NCBI GenBank assembly: GCA_023384355.1
Contig: JAHDWL010000011.1
Span: 1-64,000, forward strand
Direction of reading: 5' to 3'
DNA length: 64,000 nucleotides
DNA from: Anaerolineae bacterium
Lineage (GTDB): Bacteria; Chloroflexota; Anaerolineae; Promineifilales; Promineifilaceae
Under the pieces are notes generated by a model, which was not told the origin of the DNA, did no database searches, and was given only the letters and a program-made list of their open reading frames with translations. Below, in pieces: positions 1 through 8,183 of this stretch. The position numbers and the translations under genes are program-made. Each line of letters opens with the position of its first letter. Within the stretch, counting starts at the first letter, position 1.

Positions 1-2933
1 GTCAGCTTCTTGGACAGGCTCATGAAGACCTGATCGGGCGGCTCGACGACCTCGACCCACTGCGTTTTCTTGTCGGTACCCTCGCTGTTCGTGATGGTCA
101 GAACCACCTCGTAGTATCCGGGTGTGGTGTAGGTGTGAGTCGGGTTTCGGTCCGTGCTGGTGTAACCGTCGCCGAAGTCCCACTCCCACGTGGTCGCGCA
201 GCCGGCTGATTGGTCCGTGAACTGAACCGTCAACGGCGCCAGACCTCCATAGGTGTTCATACCATATTGGGCATCAGGGCGACGATCCGGCAATTGATAC
301 CAGTTCACCTCCAATTGAGGCGGATTAACGTCCTCGCGGCTTTGGTATTGGACCTGATCGGACGAATCGTTCCACACGACAAAGCTGGACACGCCGTTTG
401 TCGCGGGATAGACATAAGCCCAGTTATACGACTCGTCCGTCACCGCGCCGAATGAATCCCAATACCATGGATCGTGTCCGGGGGCGTTATTCCACGTGAT
501 GCCTGTCTCTGTCCAATCGTCGCTCGAGGGAAAGAATACCTTGCCGCCGTCAGGACCGGGATCGGTTGCATACAGCCCCAACCGGGAGGAATCTACCTCC
601 GCGCACGACGGGAGATCGTTGATATCGAACTTCAGGTAGGTTTCGAGGTCCTTGGAGGCGTTCTTCACCCGAAGGTAGGGTTTGGTGCCATAATTGGTGG
701 ACGTTTTGGCCTGGTCAACGTAGGCGTCGGCCACCGGCTCATACACGTTGAGGAAGGTATCGGGATAATAGCCGACGAAATCGACGTTCGAGGCGTCAGG
801 CGGCACGGTCACCGGTACCGGCGTGTCGGAGAAGACGACGTAGTAATCGTAATAGCTGTCGACCCACACGCCGTGATCTCCGGGCAGCAGGCCGGCCAGG
901 AAATAATAGCCGTCCTGATTGGTCAATACCGCCGCGCCGCTGATGTCGCGCACCTGTTGCCATCCCAGCCCGTAGCCGTATTCGTCGACCACCCGGCCGG
1001 TGATCGCGTGCAGATTGGCCTGATCGGTGAAACGGACGAAGATATCTCTTGTCCAGCCGTTATCGTCATACGGAACCAGATTATTGGACATGGAATCGTA
1101 GGCGATGACCGTCCCGTCGCCGTTGATCGAGGATCCGCCGGAGTACCAGTTGCCCTGGCTCCCCGACGCGGATTCGGACACCAGCGTCGTGAGCCCGGCC
1201 TGGCGATCGTGGAGGAATATATCGGTGACGTCGCCGTTGGCATCGTAATCGAGCAGGTTGGCGGAGATGGACTCGAAGGAGACGAACCGGCCGTCGCTCG
1301 ATACGGATGCCCTGCCGGCGTATCCATCGCCCGGGGTGCCGTCGCTGTGTCGCGAAACGAGGGTCGTGTCGCCTGTCGTCAGATCGTGGGCGAAGATATC
1401 TTCCCAGCTGTTGACCGCGCCGCTCACCAGATTGTCGGCGTAAGAGGTGAAGACGACTACTTCGCCGTCGGACGAGATCGCCGGATCGAACGACTGGCTA
1501 TTGCCCTGTGTGCCGTCGCTGTGACGGGAGACGAGCGTCGTGGTTCCCGCGGTAACATCGTGAACAAATACATCCTTTTGGTCGTTAGTGTCGTTATCCA
1601 CCAGGTTGTCTGCCCAGGATTCGAATGCGATCACCTGACCATCGCCGGAGATCACCGGTTCATACGATCCGTTGTTGCCCTGTGTGCCGTCGTTGTGGGT
1701 GGAGACGAGGGTCGTAATTTCCGTGGCGATTTCGTAGACGAAGACGTCGGAGTAGTCGCCGTTGCTGTCCACGTCGACCAGATTGTCGGCATATGAATAA
1801 TATGTGACAAATTGTCCGTCGCCCGAGATCGCCGGTTCGTACGAATCCCAGTTGCCCTGCGTGCCGTCAGTGTGGCGGGAGATGAGCGTGGTCACGCCGG
1901 TGATCCGATCGTGGAGGAAGATGTCGCTGGACCAACCGGTGTCGCCGGCGACCAGATTGTCTGCGTAGGAATAGAAGACGACGTAGCGGCCGTCATCCGA
2001 AATCGACGGGAAGGACGAATAGTCGTTCCCCTCCTCGCCGCCGGTGGAGACGCTGACCCGCTCGATGGTGTTGGTCTGCAGGTCGCGGACGAAAACGTCA
2101 GAAAACCCATTCCAGTCGCCGGGGACGAGGTCATCGGCATAGGAGTAAAACGCGACGTAGCGGCCGTCGGCCGAGAGATCGGGCTTGTAGGAGTAATCAT
2201 TTCCGGCCAGGCCCAGCTCATCCACCGAGGCGCGGACGACAGTGGTGTCGATGTCCAGCGCATCGGTGACGGCCAGCTCGTAGAAATAATCCGGCCCGCC
2301 ATCTCCGTCATTCTGCTCCGCTACCATCAGGTAATACACGCCGGTGGTGTTGAAGAAATAGGTGAGTTCCGCGTCGAGGCCATTCGTGTTGTAGTCATCA
2401 GCGAGCCAGCTTGTGCCGTCTGTATCGTAGAGATACAGATAAGAATCCAGCCACGATCCGTTCGATTCCGCTGTGATGCTGAACCGGATGATGTCGCCGG
2501 CGGTCACGCTGATCGCGTAGTAATCCTCATCATAACCCGGATCGATAGCCCCGGAAGCCACATCGCCAACGGCGATGGGGGTGGCGGTCGTCCAGTCATC
2601 GTTCGGCTCGCTCTCGGTGATGGGAGCGTTGATAATGACCCGGTTTGCGGCATCGCGGCCGGTTAACGGGGCAACGGGGCGAGCTATTTCCAGCTGCCTG
2701 ATTGACTCCGGGTGTCGCTCGGCGCGAATAGGGTCGAGCGAACTCATCTCCTCGGGGAGCGGAGCTTCGAGCCAGGGATTGGCTTGTTGCTCAATGTCAC
2801 GCTCCCGGCCAGTTGGCCGGTTGTGGGGGGCCTGCCTTTCCGGCGTGGCCGGTTGCGCCCCCACAGCCGGGATCATCCCGACCAGCAGAAGCGTAAACGC
2901 CAATAACAGCAATGCTACAAATCGGGGTTTCAT
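1..2933 (-). CDS. Secreted multidomain protein: PPC, PD40 repeats, DNRLRE and PKD domains (C-terminus outside window)
   Basis: The frame is open from the ATG at 2933 to the left edge, so the 3' end is missing; about 977 codons are present. The N-terminus is a Sec signal peptide (hydrophobic run ending near AVGAQP). Domains seen by translation, in order: a pre-peptidase C-terminal (PPC) domain at about residues 104-221 beginning ESEPNDDW; seven PD40/TolB-like propeller repeats at about 244-615, each with an xISxDGxxVxF core followed by SYADNLV- and DIFxHD-type motifs; a carboxypeptidase-regulatory-like Ig domain at about 641-695 (ITGRVVDEYG); a DNRLRE/CBM96-type domain at about 728-875 (WTETGITWNNAP); and a PKD domain at about 898-958 (WEWDFGDG...YTTPGYYEVVLTI). 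An AGGAGA ribosome site lies just upstream. No catalytic domain is visible; a surface binding or adhesion role is inference. Confidence 0.85.
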   Translation of the reverse strand, partial: MKPRFVALLLLAFTLLLVGMIPAVGAQPATPERQAPHNRPTGRERDIEQQANPWLEAPLPEEMSSLDPIRAERHPESIRQLEIARPVAPLTGRDAANRVIINAPITESEPNDDWTTATPIAVGDVASGAIDPGYDEDYYAISVTAGDIIRFSITAESNGSWLDSYLYLYDTDGTSWLADDYNTNGLDAELTYFFNTTGVYYLMVAEQNDGDGGPDYFYELAVTDALDIDTTVVRASVDELGLAGNDYSYKPDLSADGRYVAFYSYADDLVPGDWNGFSDVFVRDLQTNTIERVSVSTGGEEGNDYSSFPSISDDGRYVVFYSYADNLVAGDTGWSSDIFLHDRITGVTTLISRHTDGTQGNWDSYEPAISGDGQFVTYYSYADNLVDVDSNGDYSDVFVYEIATEITTLVSTHNDGTQGNNGSYEPVISGDGQVIAFESWADNLVDNDTNDQKDVFVHDVTAGTTTLVSRHSDGTQGNSQSFDPAISSDGEVVVFTSYADNLVSGAVNSWEDIFAHDLTTGDTTLVSRHSDGTPGDGYAGRASVSSDGRFVSFESISANLLDYDANGDVTDIFLHDRQAGLTTLVSESASGSQGNWYSGGSSINGDGTVIAYDSMSNNLVPYDDNGWTRDIFVRFTDQANLHAITGRVVDEYGYGLGWQQVRDISGAAVLTNQDGYYFLAGLLPGDHGVWVDSYYDYYVVFSDTPVPVTVPPDASNVDFVGYYPDTFLNVYEPVADAYVDQAKTSTNYGTKPYLRVKNASKDLETYLKFDINDLPSCAEVDSSRLGLYATDPGPDGGKVFFPSSDDWTETGITWNNAPGHDPWYWDSFGAVTDESYNWAYVYPATNGVSSFVVWNDSSDQVQYQSREDVNPPQLEVNWYQLPDRRPDAQYGMNTYGGLAPLTVQFTDQSAGCATTWEWDFGDGYTSTDRNPTHTYTTPGYYEVVLTITNSEGTDKKTQWVEVVEPPDQVFMSLSKKL

Positions 2934-3037
2934 GAAATTTTCTCCTGAACCGCGGTGGTGCGTTCGGAGGGCGCTTATGAGAGGATGCAGGCAGCGATCG
3001 GCGACGGGCGAACGCGAGTTAATTTGGAACAGGGCGA

Positions 3038-3066
3038 AGTATATGAGAAGTTTGTGAGGATGTCAA
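3038..3066 (-). promoter_or_regulatory. Sigma-70 type promoter for the secreted multidomain protein
   Basis: Read on the minus strand there is a perfect -35 TTGACA (3066-3061), a 17-base spacer and a -10 TATACT (3043-3038). Transcription would start near 3031, giving a leader of about 98 bases before the ATG at 2933. This is the strongest consensus promoter on this side of the window. Confidence 0.8.
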
Positions 3067-3161
3067 GAGAAAGTTGGCCAAAAAGTTCAAAATGTTGCCC
3101 CGAATCGGGTGGTTATTTAGATGAACCCGTCGCAACAGGATGCCAACGCCCGCCCACGCTG

Positions 3162-3167
3162 TATAAT
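3162..3167 (+). promoter_or_regulatory. -10 box abutting the CoA-binding gene start
   Basis: A perfect TATAAT ends 7 bases before the ATG at 3175, so the transcript should start at or within a base or two of the start codon. No Shine-Dalgarno sequence fits in between and no good -35 is visible. This predicts a leaderless mRNA. Confidence 0.6.
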
Positions 3168-3174
3168 CCACCCC

Positions 3175-3594
3175 ATGACCTACGAAGAACAACAAACCAT
3201 CGAGAAAATCCTGCGCACCGCGCGCACCATCGCCACCGTCGGCCTGTCGGATGACCCGCAGAAGCCGAACCACTTCGTCCCGGCCTATTTGCAGGCCCAG
3301 GGCTACCGGATCATCCCGGTGAACCCGCGCCTCGAGACGGCGCTGGGCGAGAAAGCCTACGCCGGCGTCGCCGACGTGCCCGAGCCGATCGACGTGGTGC
3401 AGATATTCCGCCGCAGCGACCAGGTCGGGCCGATCGTCGACGAGGCCATCGCCGCCGGGGCCAGGGCGGTGTGGATGCAGATCGGGGTGATGAACGAGGA
3501 GGCGGCCGCCCGCGCCCGCGCCGCCGGGCTGGATGTGGTCATGAACCAGTGCATGAAGGTGCAGCACATGCGCTGGAGCGCGCCGATGATCTGA
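3175..3594 (+). CDS. CoA-binding domain protein (YccU-like)
   Basis: The 139-residue product is a single Rossmann-type CoA-binding domain of the YccU/succinyl-CoA-synthetase-alpha-like family. Seen: the N-terminal ATVGLSDDPQKPNHFVPAYL segment, which corresponds to the nucleotide-binding beta-alpha turn, the YRIIPVNPR strand, the DVVQIFRRSD segment and the C-terminal VWMQIGV...NQCMKVQH. The family binds CoA in structures but has no established reaction; it lacks the ligase domains of ADP-forming acyl-CoA synthetases. An in-frame upstream ATG at 3121 is rejected because the -10 box lies between it and the ATG used here. Downstream, the heptamer GAGTGAC is repeated directly after the stop. Confidence 0.85.
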   Translation: MTYEEQQTIEKILRTARTIATVGLSDDPQKPNHFVPAYLQAQGYRIIPVNPRLETALGEKAYAGVADVPEPIDVVQIFRRSDQVGPIVDEAIAAGARAVWMQIGVMNEEAAARARAAGLDVVMNQCMKVQHMRWSAPMI

Positions 3595-3685
3595 GTGACG
3601 AGTGACGAGTTCAGAGAGGATGGAATCCATTACTTGGTGATTAACCCGGCTTCCAATCCAGATTCGATTCACACCCATCAGATGG

Positions 3686-3691
3686 TATAAT
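3686..3691 (+). promoter_or_regulatory. Extended -10 box abutting the 66-residue gene
   Basis: TATAAT preceded by TGG (an extended -10 pattern) ends 6 bases before the ATG at 3698; TTCGAT lies 17 bases upstream as a possible -35. The predicted transcript of the 66-residue gene/nucleotidyltransferase pair is leaderless. Confidence 0.6.
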
Positions 3692-3697
3692 TGCGGT

Positions 3698-3898
3698 ATG
3701 GAGCAAGTCGTCACCCATGACTGGGCAGAAGAGACGCTGGAAGCGAAAGCTCAATGGTTTCAGGCCCTGACGTTGCGCGAGCGCATGGAACTCTTGTGCG
3801 ACTATTACGAGTTCTTTTTAAGCGTGAATCCTCGGATTATCGATCGGAAAGATGCTCAACCAATTGAAGGACGTGTTCTTGTGCTTTCAAAAGCATGA
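3698..3898 (+). CDS. Small protein upstream of nucleotidyltransferase (candidate TA partner)
   Basis: A 66-residue acidic protein of no family I recognise with confidence. It is predicted helical in its first two thirds (WAEETLEAKAQWFQALTLRERMELLCDYY) and ends RVLVLSKA. Its last 47 bases overlap the start of the nucleotidyltransferase gene in another frame, so the two are surely co-transcribed and probably translationally coupled. It starts right behind a -10 box. Small-protein plus minimal-nucleotidyltransferase pairs are often toxin-antitoxin modules (HEPN/MNT and relatives), but no HEPN RxxxxH motif is present here, so the role is inference. Confidence 0.65.
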   Translation: MEQVVTHDWAEETLEAKAQWFQALTLRERMELLCDYYEFFLSVNPRIIDRKDAQPIEGRVLVLSKA

Positions 3899-4295
3899 GG
3901 TTCGATATCTCGTTATCGGCGGGATAGCGGCCGTCCTCTATGGTGTGCCGCGTGCGACATTTGATCTCGACATCTTGATCGAGGCTACGCCGGATAACTC
4001 GAGCCGCTTGCTTGATGCTCTTGTTGAGGCACGTCTCGGTACAGCTGAATTGACCACCCCCGAACAAGTCCTCGCTCACGAGATCACCATTTTTCGCGAC
4101 AGGGTGCGCATTGATGTTCAGACTATGACACCCGGCATTTCATTCAATGAGGCTTGGTCCCGCAGGGAAACAATGACTTATCAGGGTCAGTCATTCAATG
4201 TTGTCTCGCGAGATGACTTGATTACTTCCAAACTGGCATCAGGGCGCGCGGTCGATCTGGAGGACGTGCGTCTGCTCCGCCTAAGTGCCGCGTGA
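3852..4295 (+). CDS. Minimal nucleotidyltransferase (MNT/DUF6036-like)
   Basis: A 147-residue protein with the polymerase-beta superfamily nucleotidyltransferase signature: GG at 23-24 followed by a helix, D38-x-D40 in ATFDLDILI and a third acidic strand around D88 (RVRIDVQTM). These are the metal-binding carboxylates of the fold. The C-terminal part (VVSRDDLITSKLASGRAVDLEDVRLL) is typical of stand-alone nucleotidyltransferases paired with small proteins. GGAAAG precedes the ATG. Such enzymes transfer NMP groups to RNA or to a partner protein; substrate unknown here. It could be the toxin, or the modifying antitoxin, of a pair with the 66-residue protein it overlaps. Confidence 0.75.
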   Translation: MLNQLKDVFLCFQKHEVRYLVIGGIAAVLYGVPRATFDLDILIEATPDNSSRLLDALVEARLGTAELTTPEQVLAHEITIFRDRVRIDVQTMTPGISFNEAWSRRETMTYQGQSFNVVSRDDLITSKLASGRAVDLEDVRLLRLSAA

Positions 4296-4313
4296 CGACC
4301 AAGATTCGAGTCG

Positions 4314-5549
4314 CTATCTTCTTCCCACCACAAACCACGTCTTCATCGTCCCCTTGCCCTTGATCTCAATCGTCCCGCGCGGCTTGGTGATGAACGTGTC
4401 GGCGATTAGCTCGTTCGTGCGCTCGCTGACCTGGATGAAGTCGGCGACGCCGTGGGACTCCATCCGGCTGGCGACGTTGACCGGATCGCCCCAGATGTCA
4501 TAGCTGAACTTTCGGCGGCCAATGACCCCGGCCATCACCGGCCCCGTGTTGATGCCGATGCGCATCCTTATCGGATCTTCGCCCGGCCCCGCCAGGCCAC
4601 GGGTGAAGGCCAGCATTTCCATCGCCGCCCCGGTCAGGGCGACGGCGTGGTCCGGCCGCGGCATGGACACCCCCGCCGCGGCCATGTAGCCGTCGCCGAT
4701 GGTGCGTATTTTCTCCAGCCCGTACCGCTCCAGAATCTCGTCGAAGCCCGTATGCAGGTCGTTAAGCAGATCCACGACCCGCTCGACGCCCAGCTTCTCC
4801 GACAGCGGCGTGAAGCCGGCGATGTCGGCGAAGAGGATGCTGGCGCTGTCGATGCAGTCGGCGATTGTTTGCTCCCCGTCCTTCAGGCGGCGGGCGATGT
4901 TCGGCGGCAGGATGTTGGCCACCAGCGCGTCGGTCTTCTCCTGCTCGATGACGAGTTGATCGTGCGCCCGGTCGAGCATGTGGGTGAAGTAGGTCAGCAA
5001 GGTGAAGACCACCATCGACGGGCCGATGGCGTTCATGATGAAAAAGACGATGATCAGGTTGGCCGGCACCGGGCCGACATCGCGCAGGAGCGGGCCGAAG
5101 ACCCCCAGGTCGAACATCCCGGCGACGATCACGATGGCCGTGAAGGCCACAAACCACACCATCGCCTTGCGCCGGTTGTCGAACAGCAACGCCCCCACCG
5201 GCGAGGTGAGCGACCACAGGATGACGCCGCTGGAGTTGACGAACCCGCCCAGCACCAGCATCAGCAGCGCCGGAAAGACCAGCGTGATGAGCAACTGGCT
5301 GAAGCGAAACAGATGATAGCGACCGGTCAGGGAGTAGTAGCCGATGCTGAGAAAGGAGACGGCGGAATAGAGGATGGGGATGATCCCGGCCTGCACCGCG
5401 CCGATGAACAGATAGATAAGCCCCCACAACATGCCCAGCATGGCGATAACCGTGGAGGACGTGACGAGCAGGTCTTGTTGCAGTCGCTCGCGCTGGCGAC
5501 TGTCGGCCGTTGCGGCGGGTGAATTCGCGGTCAATAGTGGAGATGCCAT
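4314..5549 (-). CDS. Membrane-anchored class III adenylate cyclase
   Basis: The 411-residue protein has a hydrophobic N-terminal half with about six membrane segments (roughly residues 31-190), a short coiled linker (HDQLVIEQEKTDALVANILP) and a C-terminal class III cyclase domain. Metal-binding D242 (LFADIAGFTPL) and D286 (TIGDGYMAA) are present, as are the adenine-selecting pair K280 and D351 (YDIWGDPVNVASR) and the transition-state N358/R362, so it should make cAMP as a homodimer at the inner membrane face. The layout is that of mycobacterial Rv1625c-like enzymes. The start is preceded by a weak TAAATA 7 bases upstream, again suggesting a leaderless transcript. A cNMP-binding kinase lies at 60953, a possible receiver. 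Confidence 0.9.
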   Translation of the reverse strand: MASPLLTANSPAATADSRQRERLQQDLLVTSSTVIAMLGMLWGLIYLFIGAVQAGIIPILYSAVSFLSIGYYSLTGRYHLFRFSQLLITLVFPALLMLVLGGFVNSSGVILWSLTSPVGALLFDNRRKAMVWFVAFTAIVIVAGMFDLGVFGPLLRDVGPVPANLIIVFFIMNAIGPSMVVFTLLTYFTHMLDRAHDQLVIEQEKTDALVANILPPNIARRLKDGEQTIADCIDSASILFADIAGFTPLSEKLGVERVVDLLNDLHTGFDEILERYGLEKIRTIGDGYMAAAGVSMPRPDHAVALTGAAMEMLAFTRGLAGPGEDPIRMRIGINTGPVMAGVIGRRKFSYDIWGDPVNVASRMESHGVADFIQVSERTNELIADTFITKPRGTIEIKGKGTMKTWFVVGRR

Positions 5550-5615
5550 CGCAGGATATTTATCAGGGTTCCGACTTGTGATTGCCAGGTTGCGCCTTTC
5601 ATTTTAGCAGATGTT

Positions 5616-5661
5616 GCCCCGTTAGGTGCATCCTGGTTTATACTTTTGGCGGCAACGGGGC
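5616..5661. repeat. Inverted repeat between cyclase and membrane protein genes
   Basis: GCCCCGTT (5616-5623) and AACGGGGC (5654-5661) form an 8-bp stem with a 30-base loop in the spacer between the stop of the GT-C-like gene and the promoter of the cyclase gene. There is no U-run, so a terminator role is weak. Confidence 0.35.
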
Positions 5662-5728
5662 GACATTACAGGTGGCTGCTCTGAATGCGCCCCCGATAGC
5701 CTGTCCCCCTGTCTCTGCCGGACGGTCG

Positions 5729-7966
5729 CTACGGCAGCCGCTCGAAGCGGGTGAATCCCGCGCTCAGCTCTCGCGGGTCCGGGTTCGCGCCGCCGGTGAC
5801 GTCGGCCGGGCGGTCGGTGTGGGCGAATTGCAGGTCGATTTCGTTTTGGCCGATGGTGACCAGTTCGGCGGGGATGACGATCTCTGTCTGCCACGTCGCG
5901 CAATCCGTCCAGTCGTGGGCGGCGAGGACATTACCCGCCACCGCGATCTCGACGCGCTGGGGTTGGCCTTCGACGCAGTAGGGGAACATCTCGACGGCGA
6001 AGCGGGCCTCGGCCGTGTTGGTGGCCAACCAGCGGGCGATCGACTCTTCGCCGGTCGCCCAGATGCCCCACTCCTCCGGCGACGAGAAGCCGCTCGCCGG
6101 ATAAACGTCGATCGCCGGGAGGGTTGGCGGCCGCACCTCCACGACGCAGATCGGGTAGTTCCACGGCGAGCCGGGCGCGCCGGCGAAGCAGTCCACCGGC
6201 GCGATGTCGTCACTGCCCGCGGCCAACGCCTCCAGCGCTGCCGTGTCTCCCTTGCGGAAGTGGAGCAGCACATAGCGCACCCCGTAGCCGCGCAGCAGCC
6301 ACGGCAGCTCCGGCGAGTCAACCGGGTTGGGGTGCTGCGCAAACCAGCCCAGCAGGTAATTGAAATGCAGCGGCAGGACGCTGCCGCCGCCGCCGGCGAT
6401 GGGTTGCCGGTGCATGGTCGTGGCCCATAGCGCGTCGCCGCTGATGACCGGTAACGCGATGTCCGGCAAGGGCTGGTGGAGGTCGAGGACGCTCTCGCCC
6501 GGGGCGACGGGATGAGCGGCGAGCCACGCGAACGCGGGATGCGCGGGCACGGGGAACGGCAGGCCTCTCACCGGCGTGCGCGCGGCCTCGATCAGCAGCA
6601 GCCCGGCGGCAAGCGCCACCAGCCGGCGCCGCGGCCGCTTTTCCAGCGCCATCGCCGCCAGCAGCAGAACGCCGGGCGCGGCGATCAACAAATAGCGGGC
6701 CGACACGCGCGCGCCCTCGAAGTACGGCACGGTGGCCGAGAGGAGCAGCCCCGGCAGGGGCACGCCCGTCGCGAAGGCCGGCGGCGCGTCCGGGGAGGAG
6801 AATATGTCCGGCTTCATCGCGTGACCCACGTCCCAGATCGCCTCGTTGAGCGGCCGCAGCGCGGGCACGGCCACCGGTTCGCCGTTCCATTGCAGGATGG
6901 GGCCGAGGGCCAGGACGATGCCAATCCCCGCCGTGATGGCTGCCGCCGCGCGGATGTCGGGTCGTCGCGCCCGGCCCGTCAGCCCGACGGCGGCCAGGAT
7001 CAACAGGATGATGCCGAAACCGCTGAACGCCGCCTCGTTTGGCGCGCCGTTGGTTTGCCGCATGGCGAACTCGGCCAGAACCGGGATGGGATGGTGGGGA
7101 AAGAGCGCCGGCAACCAGTCGAGGCTGAGATTGTAGATGTTCACCGCTTGAATATTGAAGCCCTTCACTGTGTCGCCGGCGCGCAGATAGAGGTAGAAAT
7201 AGGGCAGGGAGACGAGCGCGGCCACGCCTCCGCTGCCGAACAGGATGAGCAAGCCCCGAATGACGGCGACCCGCCGCCGAACCACCGCCGCCAGCAGCCA
7301 CCCGGCGACGAGAAAAAGGCCGAACCAGATGAAATACATGCTGAAGCTGATCGCCAAAGCCCACAGCAGCCCGGCGACCGTCGCCCAAATCCACCAGCGG
7401 CGGCCGCCCTTGAGCGCTCCCTCCAGGCACAGGATGATCCACGGCAGGAGCGCCGATCCCAGCAGGATGTGGAGATGGCCGGAGATGCGCAGCCAGCGGC
7501 CGCCCCATAGCAGGTAGAGCAACCCCATGAGAGCGGCGACGCCACGCCCGGCTGTCAGGCGTACCAGCCGGTAGATGCCGCCGTAGGCGACGACGAACGA
7601 GAGCAGCACCAGTATATTGAACGCCGCCGCGCCGTTCAGGACGAAGGCGATGGGCACGGCCAGCGCGAAAACGCCCAGACCGTTGGCAAACGTGGCCAGC
7701 GACCAGCCTTCGGGCATGAACACGCCGGGAACGAACAGCCGGATGCCCTCGCCGTTTTGCAATCCTTGCCTGAACCATCCTGTGGCCCAGACGTACTCCA
7801 GCGCGTCGCCGTAGCCGGTCATGCGGCCGCCCAGGTCGTAGATGCGCCAATAGTAAAGCAGGAAGGCGAGGAACGCGACGACGGGCAGATAACGCGCGGC
7901 CGCGGACCACCAGCCCGACCGCCGGGCCTCATCCTGGTTTGGTGTGGGCGAAGATTGTTCCATCAT
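5729..7966 (-). CDS. Polytopic membrane protein, GT-C glycosyltransferase-like
   Basis: A 745-residue protein with about ten to twelve membrane segments over the first 480 residues and a soluble C-terminal domain. The first external loop carries GYGDALEYVW, the acidic position typical of GT-C lipid-linked-sugar glycosyltransferases (YfhO/ArnT-like). The soluble part contains YGVRYVLLHFRKGDTAALEAL, a feature seen in YfhO/DUF6311-like proteins where a Rossmann-like segment follows the membrane domain. A role in transferring sugars to surface polymers is inference. Two ATG codons (7966, 7963) are possible; a TATAAT on this strand at 8004-7999 gives a leader of about 27 bases. It is monocistronic, facing away from the GMC gene. 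Confidence 0.7.
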   Translation of the reverse strand: MMEQSSPTPNQDEARRSGWWSAAARYLPVVAFLAFLLYYWRIYDLGGRMTGYGDALEYVWATGWFRQGLQNGEGIRLFVPGVFMPEGWSLATFANGLGVFALAVPIAFVLNGAAAFNILVLLSFVVAYGGIYRLVRLTAGRGVAALMGLLYLLWGGRWLRISGHLHILLGSALLPWIILCLEGALKGGRRWWIWATVAGLLWALAISFSMYFIWFGLFLVAGWLLAAVVRRRVAVIRGLLILFGSGGVAALVSLPYFYLYLRAGDTVKGFNIQAVNIYNLSLDWLPALFPHHPIPVLAEFAMRQTNGAPNEAAFSGFGIILLILAAVGLTGRARRPDIRAAAAITAGIGIVLALGPILQWNGEPVAVPALRPLNEAIWDVGHAMKPDIFSSPDAPPAFATGVPLPGLLLSATVPYFEGARVSARYLLIAAPGVLLLAAMALEKRPRRRLVALAAGLLLIEAARTPVRGLPFPVPAHPAFAWLAAHPVAPGESVLDLHQPLPDIALPVISGDALWATTMHRQPIAGGGGSVLPLHFNYLLGWFAQHPNPVDSPELPWLLRGYGVRYVLLHFRKGDTAALEALAAGSDDIAPVDCFAGAPGSPWNYPICVVEVRPPTLPAIDVYPASGFSSPEEWGIWATGEESIARWLATNTAEARFAVEMFPYCVEGQPQRVEIAVAGNVLAAHDWTDCATWQTEIVIPAELVTIGQNEIDLQFAHTDRPADVTGGANPDPRELSAGFTRFERLP

Positions 7967-7998
7967 GACAGCGTATCGCCGGATAGTTCATTGATGCC

Positions 7999-8004
7999 AT
8001 TATA
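7999..8004 (-). promoter_or_regulatory. -10 box for the GT-C-like gene
   Basis: TATAAT on the minus strand, 32 bases before the ATG at 7966. The site is within ATTATAAT, which also reads TATAAT on the plus strand, so the plus-strand reading is ambiguous. Confidence 0.5.
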
Positions 8005-8092
8005 ATCGCCGGGCAATCGGTGGCAATCGCCCTCCCCGGAAACCTCCGTCCCCCCGGCGCATTGTTCACCGCAAATCCGCGTCAAATTAATG

Positions 8093-8122
8093 CTGACATT
8101 TCATGACGCAATGTGTTATAAT
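8093..8122 (+). promoter_or_regulatory. Promoter of the GMC oxidoreductase gene
   Basis: CTGACA (8093-8098), 18 bases, then TGT plus TATAAT (8117-8122), an extended -10. The start point would be near 8129, leaving a leader of about 55 bases before the ATG at 8184. The upstream in-frame ATG at 8139 would also be transcribed, but the ATG at 8184 is favoured by the AGGGG upstream. Confidence 0.65.
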
Positions 8123-8183
8123 ATCCTAATCCTGCGGCATGTGCCTGCGCGATTGCCGCGAGCGCGACAAGGGGAACCGGAAC

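Noticed and set aside
474-2666. Plus-strand frames over the first gene
   Set aside because: The minus strand translates into clear PPC, PD40, DNRLRE and PKD motifs with a signal peptide, so the plus-strand frames are shadows.
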